A stretch of DNA of 64,000 nt from the NCBI GenBank assembly GCA_019359155.1, contig JAHHHV010000081.1, positions 1-64,000 on the forward strand. The letters run 5' to 3'. Each line of letters starts with the position of its first letter. Within the stretch, counting starts at the first letter, position 1. The DNA comes from Pegethrix bostrychoides GSE-TBD4-15B. GTDB taxonomy: Bacteria; Cyanobacteriota; Cyanobacteriia; Elainellales; Elainellaceae. Of this stretch, positions 56,632 to 64,000 are shown piece by piece. Under the pieces are notes generated by a model. The model saw only the letters and a program-made list of their open reading frames with translations. It was not told the DNA's origin and ran no database searches. Position numbers and translations under genes: made by a program.

Positions 56632-57315
56632 CTAGTCGAGATAGCCCATCAGCGCGTCGCCCTCACCCATTTCGTTCGAGGCAATAGGCCGACCGCCTGT
56701 AATCAAGCTGGCTTCCATCAGACGCGCATCGCTGGCCACAATCGGGCGACCACCGGGTAGCGTTAGATCATCGCAAATCACAATCTCGCTGGCAAACACC
56801 GGACGACTGCCGACATATTCAACGACTTGCAGCTGGCTGGCCGAAACGGGGCGATTGTTGAAGATCATGCTATAGACTTCAAGATGGCTCACTTCAATCG
56901 GACGGACTCCAGCCTCGCTGTAGCTTTCGGCCACCTCTAGCTCACCAGATGCATGGACGGCTAGCCCGGTTTCGGCGGCGGCTGGCTCGGGTTTGGTAGC
57001 CAGCTCTAACTTGCCGGCTTTGGGCGAACTAGCTCCACCATTTGCCGCCTTTTCTGTTTCTGACATTTTATCCTCCGGTTTCACTGCATGATCCACTGCA
57101 TTATTCTCCACTACAACTTGTTCAGTCGCCTTGCTCCGACTGCGACTCGCTCTGCGACTCGTTGAACTATCCGCCTTGGCAGCTGCGCTGGCCGCTTTGC
57201 TAGCTCCGTTCACGCTATCGTTACTAAGATTTTCAGCCGTCTCGTTAGCTGTGTGATTAGCTATGCTGCTATTTTCGCTCTTCTCTGCGCCGCCATTCAC
57301 CATATTAGCCGCCAT
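56632..57315 (-). CDS. Uncharacterised protein with RPxxAS repeats
   Basis: About 227 residues from ATG 57315. The first 130 are low-complexity: Ala, Asn, Ser, Lys and Glu, with a basic patch RRASRSRSKA. The last 90 contain a repeat spaced about every 20-22 residues: RPIEVSHLEVY, RPVSASQLQVVE, RPVFASEIVICDD, RPIVASDARLME and RPIASNEMG. Each unit is followed by a short hydrophobic strand, so the units may stack. I do not know the family. A strong terminator follows the gene. Confidence 0.7.
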   Translation of the reverse strand: MAANMVNGGAEKSENSSIANHTANETAENLSNDSVNGASKAASAAAKADSSTSRRASRSRSKATEQVVVENNAVDHAVKPEDKMSETEKAANGGASSPKAGKLELATKPEPAAAETGLAVHASGELEVAESYSEAGVRPIEVSHLEVYSMIFNNRPVSASQLQVVEYVGSRPVFASEIVICDDLTLPGGRPIVASDARLMEASLITGGRPIASNEMGEGDALMGYLD

Positions 57316-57324
57316 ATCTCCCAA

Positions 57325-57671
57325 CTCCGCCCTCCGCTGCTAAACCTAATCTGTCCTATATCTGTCCTAATTTGCCCTGCCGCTGCGATCCCTGTTTGCC
57401 AAATCCCTGTTTTTCAAATCAATTTGAACTTAGTCAATTTGAACCCAGTCAATCTGAACTTAGCGAAGCCGCCAAATCCCTGATTGACAGATAGACTTTT
57501 ATTAAGCTAGGTAACCAACCGTTTTGCTGTTCGCCAAACCTGTAATCTAGCTTAAATTATAGGAGCAAACAGGCACGGTCCCATCACGGAATTTCTCAGA
57601 AATCGGCTGAAAGGCGGCTGGGGCGATAAGAATTTTTTAAGGCTCACATCAGGTTTTGCGGGGGAACTCGC
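57325..57671. other. Spacer between psb32 and the RPxxAS-repeat gene
   Basis: 347 bases. On the minus strand a perfect TATAAT lies at 57561-57556, about 240 bases before the next gene, but its -35 region is poor. A degenerate AGTCAATTTGAAC-type unit is repeated three times near 57416-57465. No gene is seen. Confidence 0.5.
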
Positions 57672-58403
57672 TCAAGACTGCATGAACTGGTAGAAATAGT
57701 AAGTCGCCATCGGAATCACGGTGGCCAGCACCAGCAGCACAACCACCACCACCGTGGCGCTGCGATCGTCGGTATCTTCAGCCCTGGCGAACGTGCCTTC
57801 AGTCTGGATGGTGTCTTCGATCACGGGCGGGCCGGGGTCGGGGTCGCCTGAGAGCACCGCCACGAGCCGATCGCTGGCATCTAAGAACGCCTGGTTGTAT
57901 TTGTTGCCATCTCGCAGCGGCACCATCATGGTTTCCTGCACCACGCTCTGAGCAGTCTCGTCGGAGAGCATCGTCTTGACCTGGCTGCCTGTCTGAATTG
58001 CGGTGGTGTTCGTGACGTTATCAAGCACTACCAAGACCTGATTAGCTTGGTCTGCGGCGGTGGGAAACCAGCGTTTGAACAGCTTCTCGGCAAAGCTCTC
58101 TACCGTCTCGCCATAGTCGAGGCGATGCACTGTCACAAACCGCACCTCTGTCCCTGTTTGATCCGCTAGCTTTTCGAGTTCGCTACCTAGCTCGCTGCGG
58201 GTGATGCGGCTGAGCGCCGTGGCCTGATCCACGACCCAGGTGGGCTGGTCTGGCTGGAGGCTGGGAATTGCAGAGATGCCCGTAGCCGCAGCCGCAGGCA
58301 TATTGCTCAGCCAGAGCTGTAGCGTCAGCAAAAGGGCAAAGCAGGCGGTCAAAGCGCTTCCAGGGGTGATCCGGTTCCAGAGTGAGGGTAGGAGTTTGAC
58401 CAT
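57672..58403 (-). CDS. psb32: Psb32-type TPM-domain photosystem II protection protein
   Basis: About 243 residues from ATG 58403; a start 13 codons earlier is less likely. A signal peptide (LTACFALLLTLQLWLSNMPAAAA) leads to the TPM domain: QPTWVVDQATALSRITRSELGSEL, VRFVTVHRLDYGET and FPTAADQANQVLVVLDNV (in pieces). A C-terminal membrane helix (ATVVVVVLLVLATVIPMATYYF) anchors the protein. This domain order is that of cyanobacterial Psb32 and plant TLP18.3, thylakoid proteins that help repair photosystem II after light damage. No phosphatase motif can be confirmed by eye. Confidence 0.82.
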   Translation of the reverse strand: MVKLLPSLWNRITPGSALTACFALLLTLQLWLSNMPAAAATGISAIPSLQPDQPTWVVDQATALSRITRSELGSELEKLADQTGTEVRFVTVHRLDYGETVESFAEKLFKRWFPTAADQANQVLVVLDNVTNTTAIQTGSQVKTMLSDETAQSVVQETMMVPLRDGNKYNQAFLDASDRLVAVLSGDPDPGPPVIEDTIQTEGTFARAEDTDDRSATVVVVVLLVLATVIPMATYYFYQFMQS

Positions 58404-58580
58404 TGTCGGCGTTCCAGTTTGGCGTTTAATATTTATCTTCAAAATACTACATAGGCTGCCCTTAACAGTAGAGACTAGAAGCAGAGACTTTTAGAGAAGC
58501 TGCCAGAATGTCACCGTACTATAATTGCCCAGATTCCCCAGAACCTTAGCCTCCGAAAAACGAGCTGCCCTGACCTACGT

Positions 58581-58655
58581 TACCAAACCTGTAGTTACCA
58601 AACCTGTAGTTACCAAACCTGTAGTTACCAAACCTGTAGTTGCCAAACCTGTAAC
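58581..58655 (+). repeat. 15-bp tandem repeat, five units
   Basis: TACCAAACCTGTAGT stands four times in direct succession (58581-58640), then a fifth, altered unit (TGCCAAACCTGTAAC, 58641-58655). It lies 40 bases before the DUF3038 gene, open in frame with it but without a start codon. There are no spacers, so it is not a CRISPR array. Confidence 0.92.
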
Positions 58656-58694
58656 AGTCCCGCCAGTTTCTGTCTGACCTTCTATTCTGGATTT

Positions 58695-59282
58695 ATGCCC
58701 TCTACCGTAAAGCCATCTCCTGAACATGCCTCTGCTTGGGCAGAGCTAGCGCTGACCCGCCAGCCTGACCCCAGGCAGCTGGATAACATCAAGGCGCAGC
58801 TTGATCTGGTGCTGCTGGCGCTGGAGACGCTGACCCAAATTAGCTCAGAGGCGATGTTGCAGGCAGCAGCAGAGCTGAACCTAAGTGATTTAGTGGCTGA
58901 CCGGGTGGCGCTCTGGCGGCTGCGGCAGTCCAGCCCCCTGCGGCGCGGGCAAGGGCGGAAGCGGATGGATGTGGAGGAGGCGAGGGCGTTGGTTCTGATT
59001 GTGCATCATTTGGCCAAACGTCACCAAGAGCTGATCCGACGTGCCGTCGCGCTGCTCGAACAGCTGACCGAGCAAAACCGAGCGCCACATGAGGCTGCCC
59101 TGCTGGGCGACTATCTCGATAATTTCAGCAATGCTTACGAGGAGCGCATGGAGTCCGACATCTTGCCCGCGCCAGCTCAGCTGAGCCATCTGGCGCTGAA
59201 GCTGCTGATTGATCTGCTGTTTTATAGCGCTCCCAGCGGCAACCGTCGCCTCTGGATGGCCTTGCTAGACCGCAGCCTTTAA
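58695..59282 (+). CDS. DUF3038 protein
   Basis: 195 residues, soluble and helical. Characteristic stretches are LDNIKAQLDLVLLALETLT, DLVADRVALWRLRQSSPLRRG and ALVLIVHHLAKRHQELIRRAV. The family is confined to cyanobacteria and is nearly always followed by a DUF4335 gene, as here (24-base gap). The function is unknown; the fixed pairing suggests that the two proteins act together. Confidence 0.85.
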   Translation: MPSTVKPSPEHASAWAELALTRQPDPRQLDNIKAQLDLVLLALETLTQISSEAMLQAAAELNLSDLVADRVALWRLRQSSPLRRGQGRKRMDVEEARALVLIVHHLAKRHQELIRRAVALLEQLTEQNRAPHEAALLGDYLDNFSNAYEERMESDILPAPAQLSHLALKLLIDLLFYSAPSGNRRLWMALLDRSL

Positions 59283-59306
59283 TGAACCCTGATTCTTCTA
59301 CTCGCT

Positions 59307-60692
59307 ATGCCTACTGCCGTTCTGCGCCGCTATACTCCCCCCACCTGCACGCTAGAAGTCGCAGCCTCTGGTTCGGCACTGTCGCGCTGGACGGATCGCC
59401 CGGTACTCAAAAATCTGCGCTTTCAGCTGAGCTTTGATGATCCCAAGCTGATGCCGGAACAGCAGGTGATGGTCAGCGGCGATCACAGCCAGCTCGAGTC
59501 ACTCTATGCCACGGTGAGCGACTACGTGCAGCAGCTGGTTGGCAGCTCTGCCGCAGCGGTAGACTGGGAGCCGTCACTGCGGTTGGATCAGCCTACTGCT
59601 CAGCTTACTGCGGCCAAGCAGTCTCCAGAAGATCTGCCAAATGCCGCAGCGACTGAAGCCGAAACTACTGAGTCAGAGATAGCTGCTCAGCCGCTTGTCC
59701 TGCAGCCAAAGGGACTGCTCACCCATGAGCTGCGGCTGGGCAGTCTGGCCAATCCCGAATCCGGGGCGACAATCCGGCTGAGTACGCTGCAACTGTTTGA
59801 CTTGGCCAACGCGCTGGAAGAGTATCACGCCGAGTCGCTGAGCCTGCCGACCGCACGCCCGGTTTGGTCGCGTCTGCCGCGCGGTGGTTCAGCCGCTGCC
59901 GCTGCTTTGCTGGCGCTGGGGGCAACTGGAGCCATTGCCAAGTTTGTGGTTGATATCTCGCAGCCTGCCGTTCAAACCGCCTCTGCACCCAGCGAACGTC
60001 AGGTGAATACAGAGCTCAACCGCGAGCTGTTTCCTCGGCTCTCACCCCCGCCCGCTTCTCCCTCGGTGACGCTTCAGCCCCTACCGCCGCCGCCCAATGG
60101 AGCTGCATCTTCAGATGTCACCAGCTTGCCGCCGATTGGCGTAACGCAGCCGCCGCCCGCTCCGCCGTCTGTGGCCAGTAAAGCTCCTGGGCAACCATCT
60201 GGACAACCATCTGGACAACCATCTGGACAACCATCTGGACAGCTAGAAATAGCCATCCTGCCCAGCGCTCCTGCACTTGCCGAAGATGCAGCGCCCCCGC
60301 GACTCAGCTCTGGAGCTGATGCCTCGGCAGAGTCAGGCTTAACGGCTCCGCAGGCAGCGAGCCGGGCCGCAGACTCAGCACCTAATCAAACCGCCTCCAC
60401 CGCCTTTGATACAATTCCGCAGGTGGCCGAGGTTCGTAACTACTTTCAGCAGCGCTGGCAGCCACCCGATGGTCTGACTCAGACTTTAGAATATCGCCTG
60501 CTCTTGAACGCAGACGGTTCATTGCAGCGGATTGTGCCGCTGGGGCAGTTTTCAGAGAACTACCTCGACCGCACGAACATGCCCTTGATGGGTGAACCAT
60601 TTGTCTCGCCAGCTAGCGGCAGCAGTCCCCAAATTCGGCTGGTGCTCAAGCCAGATGGTCAGGTGCAGTCTTTCTTGGAATATGCCAACTAG
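59307..60692 (+). CDS. DUF4335 protein with one membrane segment
   Basis: 461 residues. The N-terminal DUF4335 domain starts VLRRYTPPTCTLEV, with WTDRPVLKNLRFQLSFDDP, to about residue 190. One hydrophobic segment follows (AAAALLALGATGAIAKFVV, about 197-215), then a Pro/Ser/Gln-rich region with GQPS repeated four times. A C-terminal domain (about 370-461) has FQQRWQPPDGLTQTLEYRLLL and SFLEYAN. The layout (cytoplasmic head, one span, external tail) is typical. Its partner is the DUF3038 gene upstream. Confidence 0.85.
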   Translation: MPTAVLRRYTPPTCTLEVAASGSALSRWTDRPVLKNLRFQLSFDDPKLMPEQQVMVSGDHSQLESLYATVSDYVQQLVGSSAAAVDWEPSLRLDQPTAQLTAAKQSPEDLPNAAATEAETTESEIAAQPLVLQPKGLLTHELRLGSLANPESGATIRLSTLQLFDLANALEEYHAESLSLPTARPVWSRLPRGGSAAAAALLALGATGAIAKFVVDISQPAVQTASAPSERQVNTELNRELFPRLSPPPASPSVTLQPLPPPPNGAASSDVTSLPPIGVTQPPPAPPSVASKAPGQPSGQPSGQPSGQPSGQLEIAILPSAPALAEDAAPPRLSSGADASAESGLTAPQAASRAADSAPNQTASTAFDTIPQVAEVRNYFQQRWQPPDGLTQTLEYRLLLNADGSLQRIVPLGQFSENYLDRTNMPLMGEPFVSPASGSSPQIRLVLKPDGQVQSFLEYAN

Positions 60693-60761
60693 CGCTGCTA
60701 AATTCGCTACTCTAGTTGAGAGGTAGATCAAAGCGGGTCAAGCAATCTGGAGCAGCGCAGT

Positions 60762-62273
60762 ATGGTGGCACTCAGCAGACCAGGTTTGAATCCAGACGAG
60801 CCCCGACCGGGCGCGACCGCCGACTGGCGAAGGATTGCGCGAGAATTTGAGCGGGTGGTGGGCAAAAAACAGGTGGTGCAGCGCCGCGAAGAGCTGCTGG
60901 TCTATGAATGTGACGGCCTCACCAGCTACCGTCAGCGTCCGGCACTTGTGGTATTGCCTCGCACCACCGAGCAGGTGGCCGAACTCGTTAAAATCTGCGA
61001 TCGGCATCAGGTGCCCTTTCTGGCGCGAGGCGCAGGCACAGGACTCTCTGGTGGAGCGCTGCCAGTAGAAAACTGCGTGCTGATCGGCATGGCTTTAATG
61101 AATCAGATTCTGGAGGTGGATCTGGAGAATCAGCGCGTCGTGGTGCAGCCTGGAGTGATCAACAACTGGGTGACGCAGGCGGTGAGCGGTGCCGGATTTT
61201 ACTACGCGCCTGATCCGTCCAGCCAGATTATTTGCTCGGTGGGCGGCAACGTGGCCGAAAATTCTGGCGGCGTGCATTGCCTCAAATATGGTGTGACGAC
61301 CAATCACGTGCTGGGGCTAAAGCTGGTGCTGCCGGATGGCGCAATCGCTTCAGTTGGCGGCAAAGTGGCCGAGATGCCGGGATATGACCTGAGCGGCCTG
61401 TTTGTCGGTTCGGAAGGGACGCTGGGGATTGCCACCGAGATCACGCTGCGTATCCTTAAAACCGCTGAGTCGATTCAGGTGTTGCTGGCTGACTTTACCA
61501 GCGTGGAGGCCGCTGGACAGGCTGTCTCTGACATCATCAGCGCCGGGATCATTCCGGGTGGCCTGGAGATGATGGATAACTTTAGCCTGAACGCTGTCGA
61601 GAACGTGGTGGCGACTAACTGCTACCCGCGCGATGCCGCCGCAGTTCTGCTGATCGAAATCGACGGGCTGAGCGTAGAAGTCGAGGCCAACAGCGCCGAA
61701 GTTGCCCGCATCTGTTGCCAAAACGGGGCGCGCGCTATCCGAGTGGCCACCGATCTGCAAGAGCGGCTAACGCTTTGGAAAGGCCGTAAAGCTGCCTTCG
61801 CCGCAATGGGGCAAATCAGCCCGGACTATTACGTGCAGGACGGCGTAATTCCACGCACTCAGCTTCAGCATGTGCTGCGCGAGATTGAAGCCCTCAGCCA
61901 AAAGCATGGCTACCGCGTCGCCAATGTATTTCATGCGGGCGATGGCAATCTGCATCCGCTGATTCTGTATGACAACGCAATTCCGGGTCAGCTCGAGCAA
62001 GTTGAGGAGCTCGGCGGCGAGATTTTGAAGCTCTGCGTGGCGGTGGGCGGCAGCATTTCGGGCGAGCATGGCGTGGGTGCAGAAAAGCGCTGCTACATGC
62101 CGGAAATGTTTAGCGACAGCGACCTGGAAACCATGCTCTGGGTGCGACAGGTGTTCAACCCCAAGGGTTTGGCCAATCCTGAGAAGATCTTCCCCACGCC
62201 TCGCACCTGCGGTGAAGCGGCGCGTTCGCCAATTCCGGCGCAGGCACAGCTCCCCACAGTGGAGCGATATTAA
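60762..62273 (+). CDS. glcD: GlcD-type FAD-linked oxidase (glycolate/lactate oxidation)
   Basis: 503 residues. The FAD-binding domain has PFLARGAGTGLSGGALP, APDPSSQIICSVGGNVAENSGGVHCLKYG (in two parts) and GLFVGSEGTLGI; the C-terminal domain has NVFHAGDGNLHPLI and SGEHGVGAEKRCYMPEMF, ending in NPKGLANPEKIFP. These are the marks of GlcD, the FAD subunit that oxidises glycolate made by photorespiration, or of D-lactate dehydrogenases of the same family. GlcE and GlcF are not adjacent, so the electron acceptor is open. Confidence 0.92.
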   Translation: MVALSRPGLNPDEPRPGATADWRRIAREFERVVGKKQVVQRREELLVYECDGLTSYRQRPALVVLPRTTEQVAELVKICDRHQVPFLARGAGTGLSGGALPVENCVLIGMALMNQILEVDLENQRVVVQPGVINNWVTQAVSGAGFYYAPDPSSQIICSVGGNVAENSGGVHCLKYGVTTNHVLGLKLVLPDGAIASVGGKVAEMPGYDLSGLFVGSEGTLGIATEITLRILKTAESIQVLLADFTSVEAAGQAVSDIISAGIIPGGLEMMDNFSLNAVENVVATNCYPRDAAAVLLIEIDGLSVEVEANSAEVARICCQNGARAIRVATDLQERLTLWKGRKAAFAAMGQISPDYYVQDGVIPRTQLQHVLREIEALSQKHGYRVANVFHAGDGNLHPLILYDNAIPGQLEQVEELGGEILKLCVAVGGSISGEHGVGAEKRCYMPEMFSDSDLETMLWVRQVFNPKGLANPEKIFPTPRTCGEAARSPIPAQAQLPTVERY

Positions 62274-62315
62274 CGCCTCAGCCAACCTCAGCAAACCAGA
62301 CTCAGCGAGTCGAGA

Positions 62316-63572
62316 CTAGCTCGGCTGATTTGTCTGCCGTCGCCGCGTCTGGATCGGCAGCGCTAAGCGAACCGTTGTGCCCTGCCCTAGCAGACTGCTC
62401 ATCCAAATCTCGCCGCCCATCACCTGCGCTAGCTTTTGGCTAATCGCTAAGCCTAACCCCACACCCTGAGCACTCCGACGGCCAGCTGCCGCCTGCACAA
62501 ACGGCTCGAAAATGGCAGCCTGCTCGTCTGGGGCAATGCCCACTCCCGTATCGCGCACCTCAAAGTAAATTTTGTCGCGCACAATCAGCTTTAGCGTTAT
62601 CTTGCCGCGCTGTGTGAACTTGATGGCGTTGCTGAGCAGATTATCCAAAATCCGGCGCAGCTTCACCGGATCGGTAATGATGTACTGCGGCAGTGCCCCG
62701 TCTTGCTCTAGCAAAAATTCCAGATGCTTGCTGCGCGCCTGGACTTGAAACCGCTGCTTGAGATCTTTGAGCAGCTCATAGAGGTTGCAGGTTTGCTGCT
62801 GCGGCAGCGCCCGGTCGGCCTCCAGCTGGGCATACAGACAGATATCGTCTGTGAGCGCCATCAAATAGCGGCAGGTCTGCTCAATGCAGTCAAGCGCCTC
62901 AGCGTAGTTTTGCATCACGCCTCTGTCGCTGGCCAGCAGCTCTACAAAAGCCGCTACGCCGCTAATTGAAGCCCGCATTTCGTGGCTAACGCTAGCCCAC
63001 TGCATCAGACTGCCCGCCGGATCGAGCGGCGCTGGAACTTTAGCTGGAGCTGGAGCTTCCTGTCGGGCCGCCTGCACCCAAAATGCCGTCGGGTTGGTGA
63101 GCAGGTGATGCAGCTTGGCGGTAACTTGCTCAAGCGTCAGCACGCCGACGACTTGCTGCTGGTTGAGGACAGGCAAATATTGCACCTGATGCTCTCGAAA
63201 GCGCTGAGCCACCGCCAGCAGATCGAGCAGCTCTAGCGCCTCAATGGCTACCAGGCGTGGTTTCAGGCTGCTCACCGAGCATTCAGTCAGATCTGCCCCC
63301 GCTGCTAGCGCCTTGACGATTTCTTTAGCGGTGATCAGCCCCACAAACTGCTGCTGACAGAAAATCACCGCATAGTCAGCAGTCTGTCCCAGCGCGCGCA
63401 GCACCTGAATGGCCGGAGTGGAAGCCTCAAACTGCAAGCTCTCGCTCAGCGGAGTCATCTTGAGCAGATCGTCGGGCTGTACGGAGTTATCAGCTGAATG
63501 ATCAGTTGCGTGATCAGTTAGATTTTCAGCTGGATTGTCTGGGAAAGGGGGCATGACTGTAACAGGGCGCAT
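62316..63572 (-). CDS. Sensor histidine kinase with paired CBS domains
   Basis: 418 residues. After 35 disordered residues two CBS domains (about 38-158) end with FVGLITAKEIVKALA and VVGVLTLEQVTAKL. The dimerisation domain has the phospho-acceptor H197 in SVSHEMRASISG. The ATPase domain has the N box DNLLSNAIKFT, G1 DTGVGIAPDE, the F box IFEPFVQA and G2 GVGLGLAIS. It has no membrane segment, so it senses an internal signal; CBS pairs usually bind adenine nucleotides. No response-regulator gene is adjacent. Confidence 0.9.
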   Translation of the reverse strand: MRPVTVMPPFPDNPAENLTDHATDHSADNSVQPDDLLKMTPLSESLQFEASTPAIQVLRALGQTADYAVIFCQQQFVGLITAKEIVKALAAGADLTECSVSSLKPRLVAIEALELLDLLAVAQRFREHQVQYLPVLNQQQVVGVLTLEQVTAKLHHLLTNPTAFWVQAARQEAPAPAKVPAPLDPAGSLMQWASVSHEMRASISGVAAFVELLASDRGVMQNYAEALDCIEQTCRYLMALTDDICLYAQLEADRALPQQQTCNLYELLKDLKQRFQVQARSKHLEFLLEQDGALPQYIITDPVKLRRILDNLLSNAIKFTQRGKITLKLIVRDKIYFEVRDTGVGIAPDEQAAIFEPFVQAAAGRRSAQGVGLGLAISQKLAQVMGGEIWMSSLLGQGTTVRLALPIQTRRRQTNQPS

Positions 63573-63865
63573 CGTTAAGAGCCGGATGAGAACCAGAATT
63601 TTGAGCAGCAGGTTCGATAACCGGGTGCAGCTTGTGAATAGCCACGTTCAATTTCGCTTGAAATCAGCCGTTTAGTGCTGTTCAACCTGCGGTAAAAGTA
63701 TCCTAATGGGGTTGAAAAACGTATCTTGTTCAACAAATGCAGGTTACTTTTCTGGCGCTGATTCACCTGAGACAAATTCTCTGCTAGTCTGATACCTGAT
63801 TTGCTATCTGACGGCTGAGGACGGCTATACAACGCCTCAGGCTACATACCTCAGGCTGTGCATCC

Positions 63866-64000
63866 ATGACCCTTGAGCAAGTGATTACATTCTTGAAGGC
63901 TGTTGATCCCGGCCTAACTCCCGTACAGGAATGGGTGCTGATACAGTCTTGGAACGCCAAAACGTACAGCGAAATGGCTGCCGAGCGGCATTACCGTGTC
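63866..64000 (+). CDS. N-terminus of a large protein with vMAP-like domain (cut by window edge)
   Basis: The frame opens at ATG 63866 and runs off the window after 45 codons. The start MTLEQVITFLKAVDPG, then LIQSWNAKTYSEMAAERHYR, resembles the small helix-turn-helix-like domain at the N-terminus of many cyanobacterial STAND or AAA-like proteins, WD40 proteins and cyclases (the vMAP type, usually MTLEEAL... followed by QSWEGKTYQEIA). Such proteins are often large and may act in signalling or conflict. What follows lies outside the window. Confidence 0.6.
   Translation, partial: MTLEQVITFLKAVDPGLTPVQEWVLIQSWNAKTYSEMAAERHYRV

Noticed and set aside
58581-58655. Regular repeat that could suggest a CRISPR array
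   Set aside because: The 15-base units are adjacent without spacers and no cas gene is nearby.
61767-62294. 175-codon minus-strand frame opposite glcD
   Set aside because: It covers the conserved C-terminal motifs of GlcD and has no independent support.

Overview
The window comes from a cyanobacterial chromosome, most likely a filamentous strain of the Leptolyngbya or Oscillatoria kind. The evidence is lineage-typical genes: a hetZ-patU pair, sipA (partner of the NblS/Hik33 kinase), a Psb32-type TPM protein, the DUF3038-DUF4335 pair, sds next to murI, and a plant-like MlaF/MlaD (TGD3/TGD2) lipid transporter pair. The DNA is moderately GC-rich. Many starts are GTG or TTG, and Shine-Dalgarno sites are often weak or absent. 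hetZ-patU also occurs in filamentous strains without heterocysts, so it does not by itself imply differentiation.

Layout. 1-1700: the end of an FAD oxidase, the 3' half of a tRNA-Phe gene, a decayed insertion sequence and an intact tRNA-Val(CAC). 1840-3130: a DAHP synthase gene preceded by two consecutive short ORFs rich in Tyr, Phe and Trp codons. Each ends in a hairpin followed by a T-run, so this looks like a tandem attenuator for aromatic amino-acid synthesis. 3.2-15.9 kb: mostly housekeeping genes (plsY, SIMPL protein, murF, nitrilase, CPA2 antiporter, murI, sds) plus uncharacterised proteins. 16.2-18.3 kb: hetZ-patU, closed by a strong terminator. 18.4-39.7 kb: transglutaminase, aspS, htpX, sipA, yvcK, MlaF/MlaD, purQ, a zinc-ribbon PP2C phosphatase, a beta-lactamase-fold protein, a TrmJ-like methyltransferase, isoaspartyl peptidase, gltX and tRNA-Val(TAC).

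40.3-54.4 kb is an exopolysaccharide region. Nine minus-strand genes lie close together: membrane glycosyltransferase, methyltransferase, Wzx-type flippase, GT4, Wzy/WaaL-type ligase, GT4, sugar epimerase, WecG/TagA-type transferase and a GH10 xylanase-family enzyme. Beyond the distal end lies a decayed paralogue of the membrane glycosyltransferase, joined to its own C-terminus by an internal deletion. Upstream is a beta-helix protein with RTX calcium-binding repeats, probably exported by a type I system. 54.8-64 kb: an ABC1 kinase, a protein with RPxxAS repeats, Psb32, DUF3038-DUF4335, a GlcD-type oxidase, a CBS-domain histidine kinase and the start of a large protein of a cyanobacterial STAND/vMAP-like type.

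A feature of the whole window is short perfect tandem duplications (12-27 bp, two to five copies) in many spacers and in low-complexity parts of genes. The most interesting item is the tandem aromatic leader-peptide region at 1840-2215.
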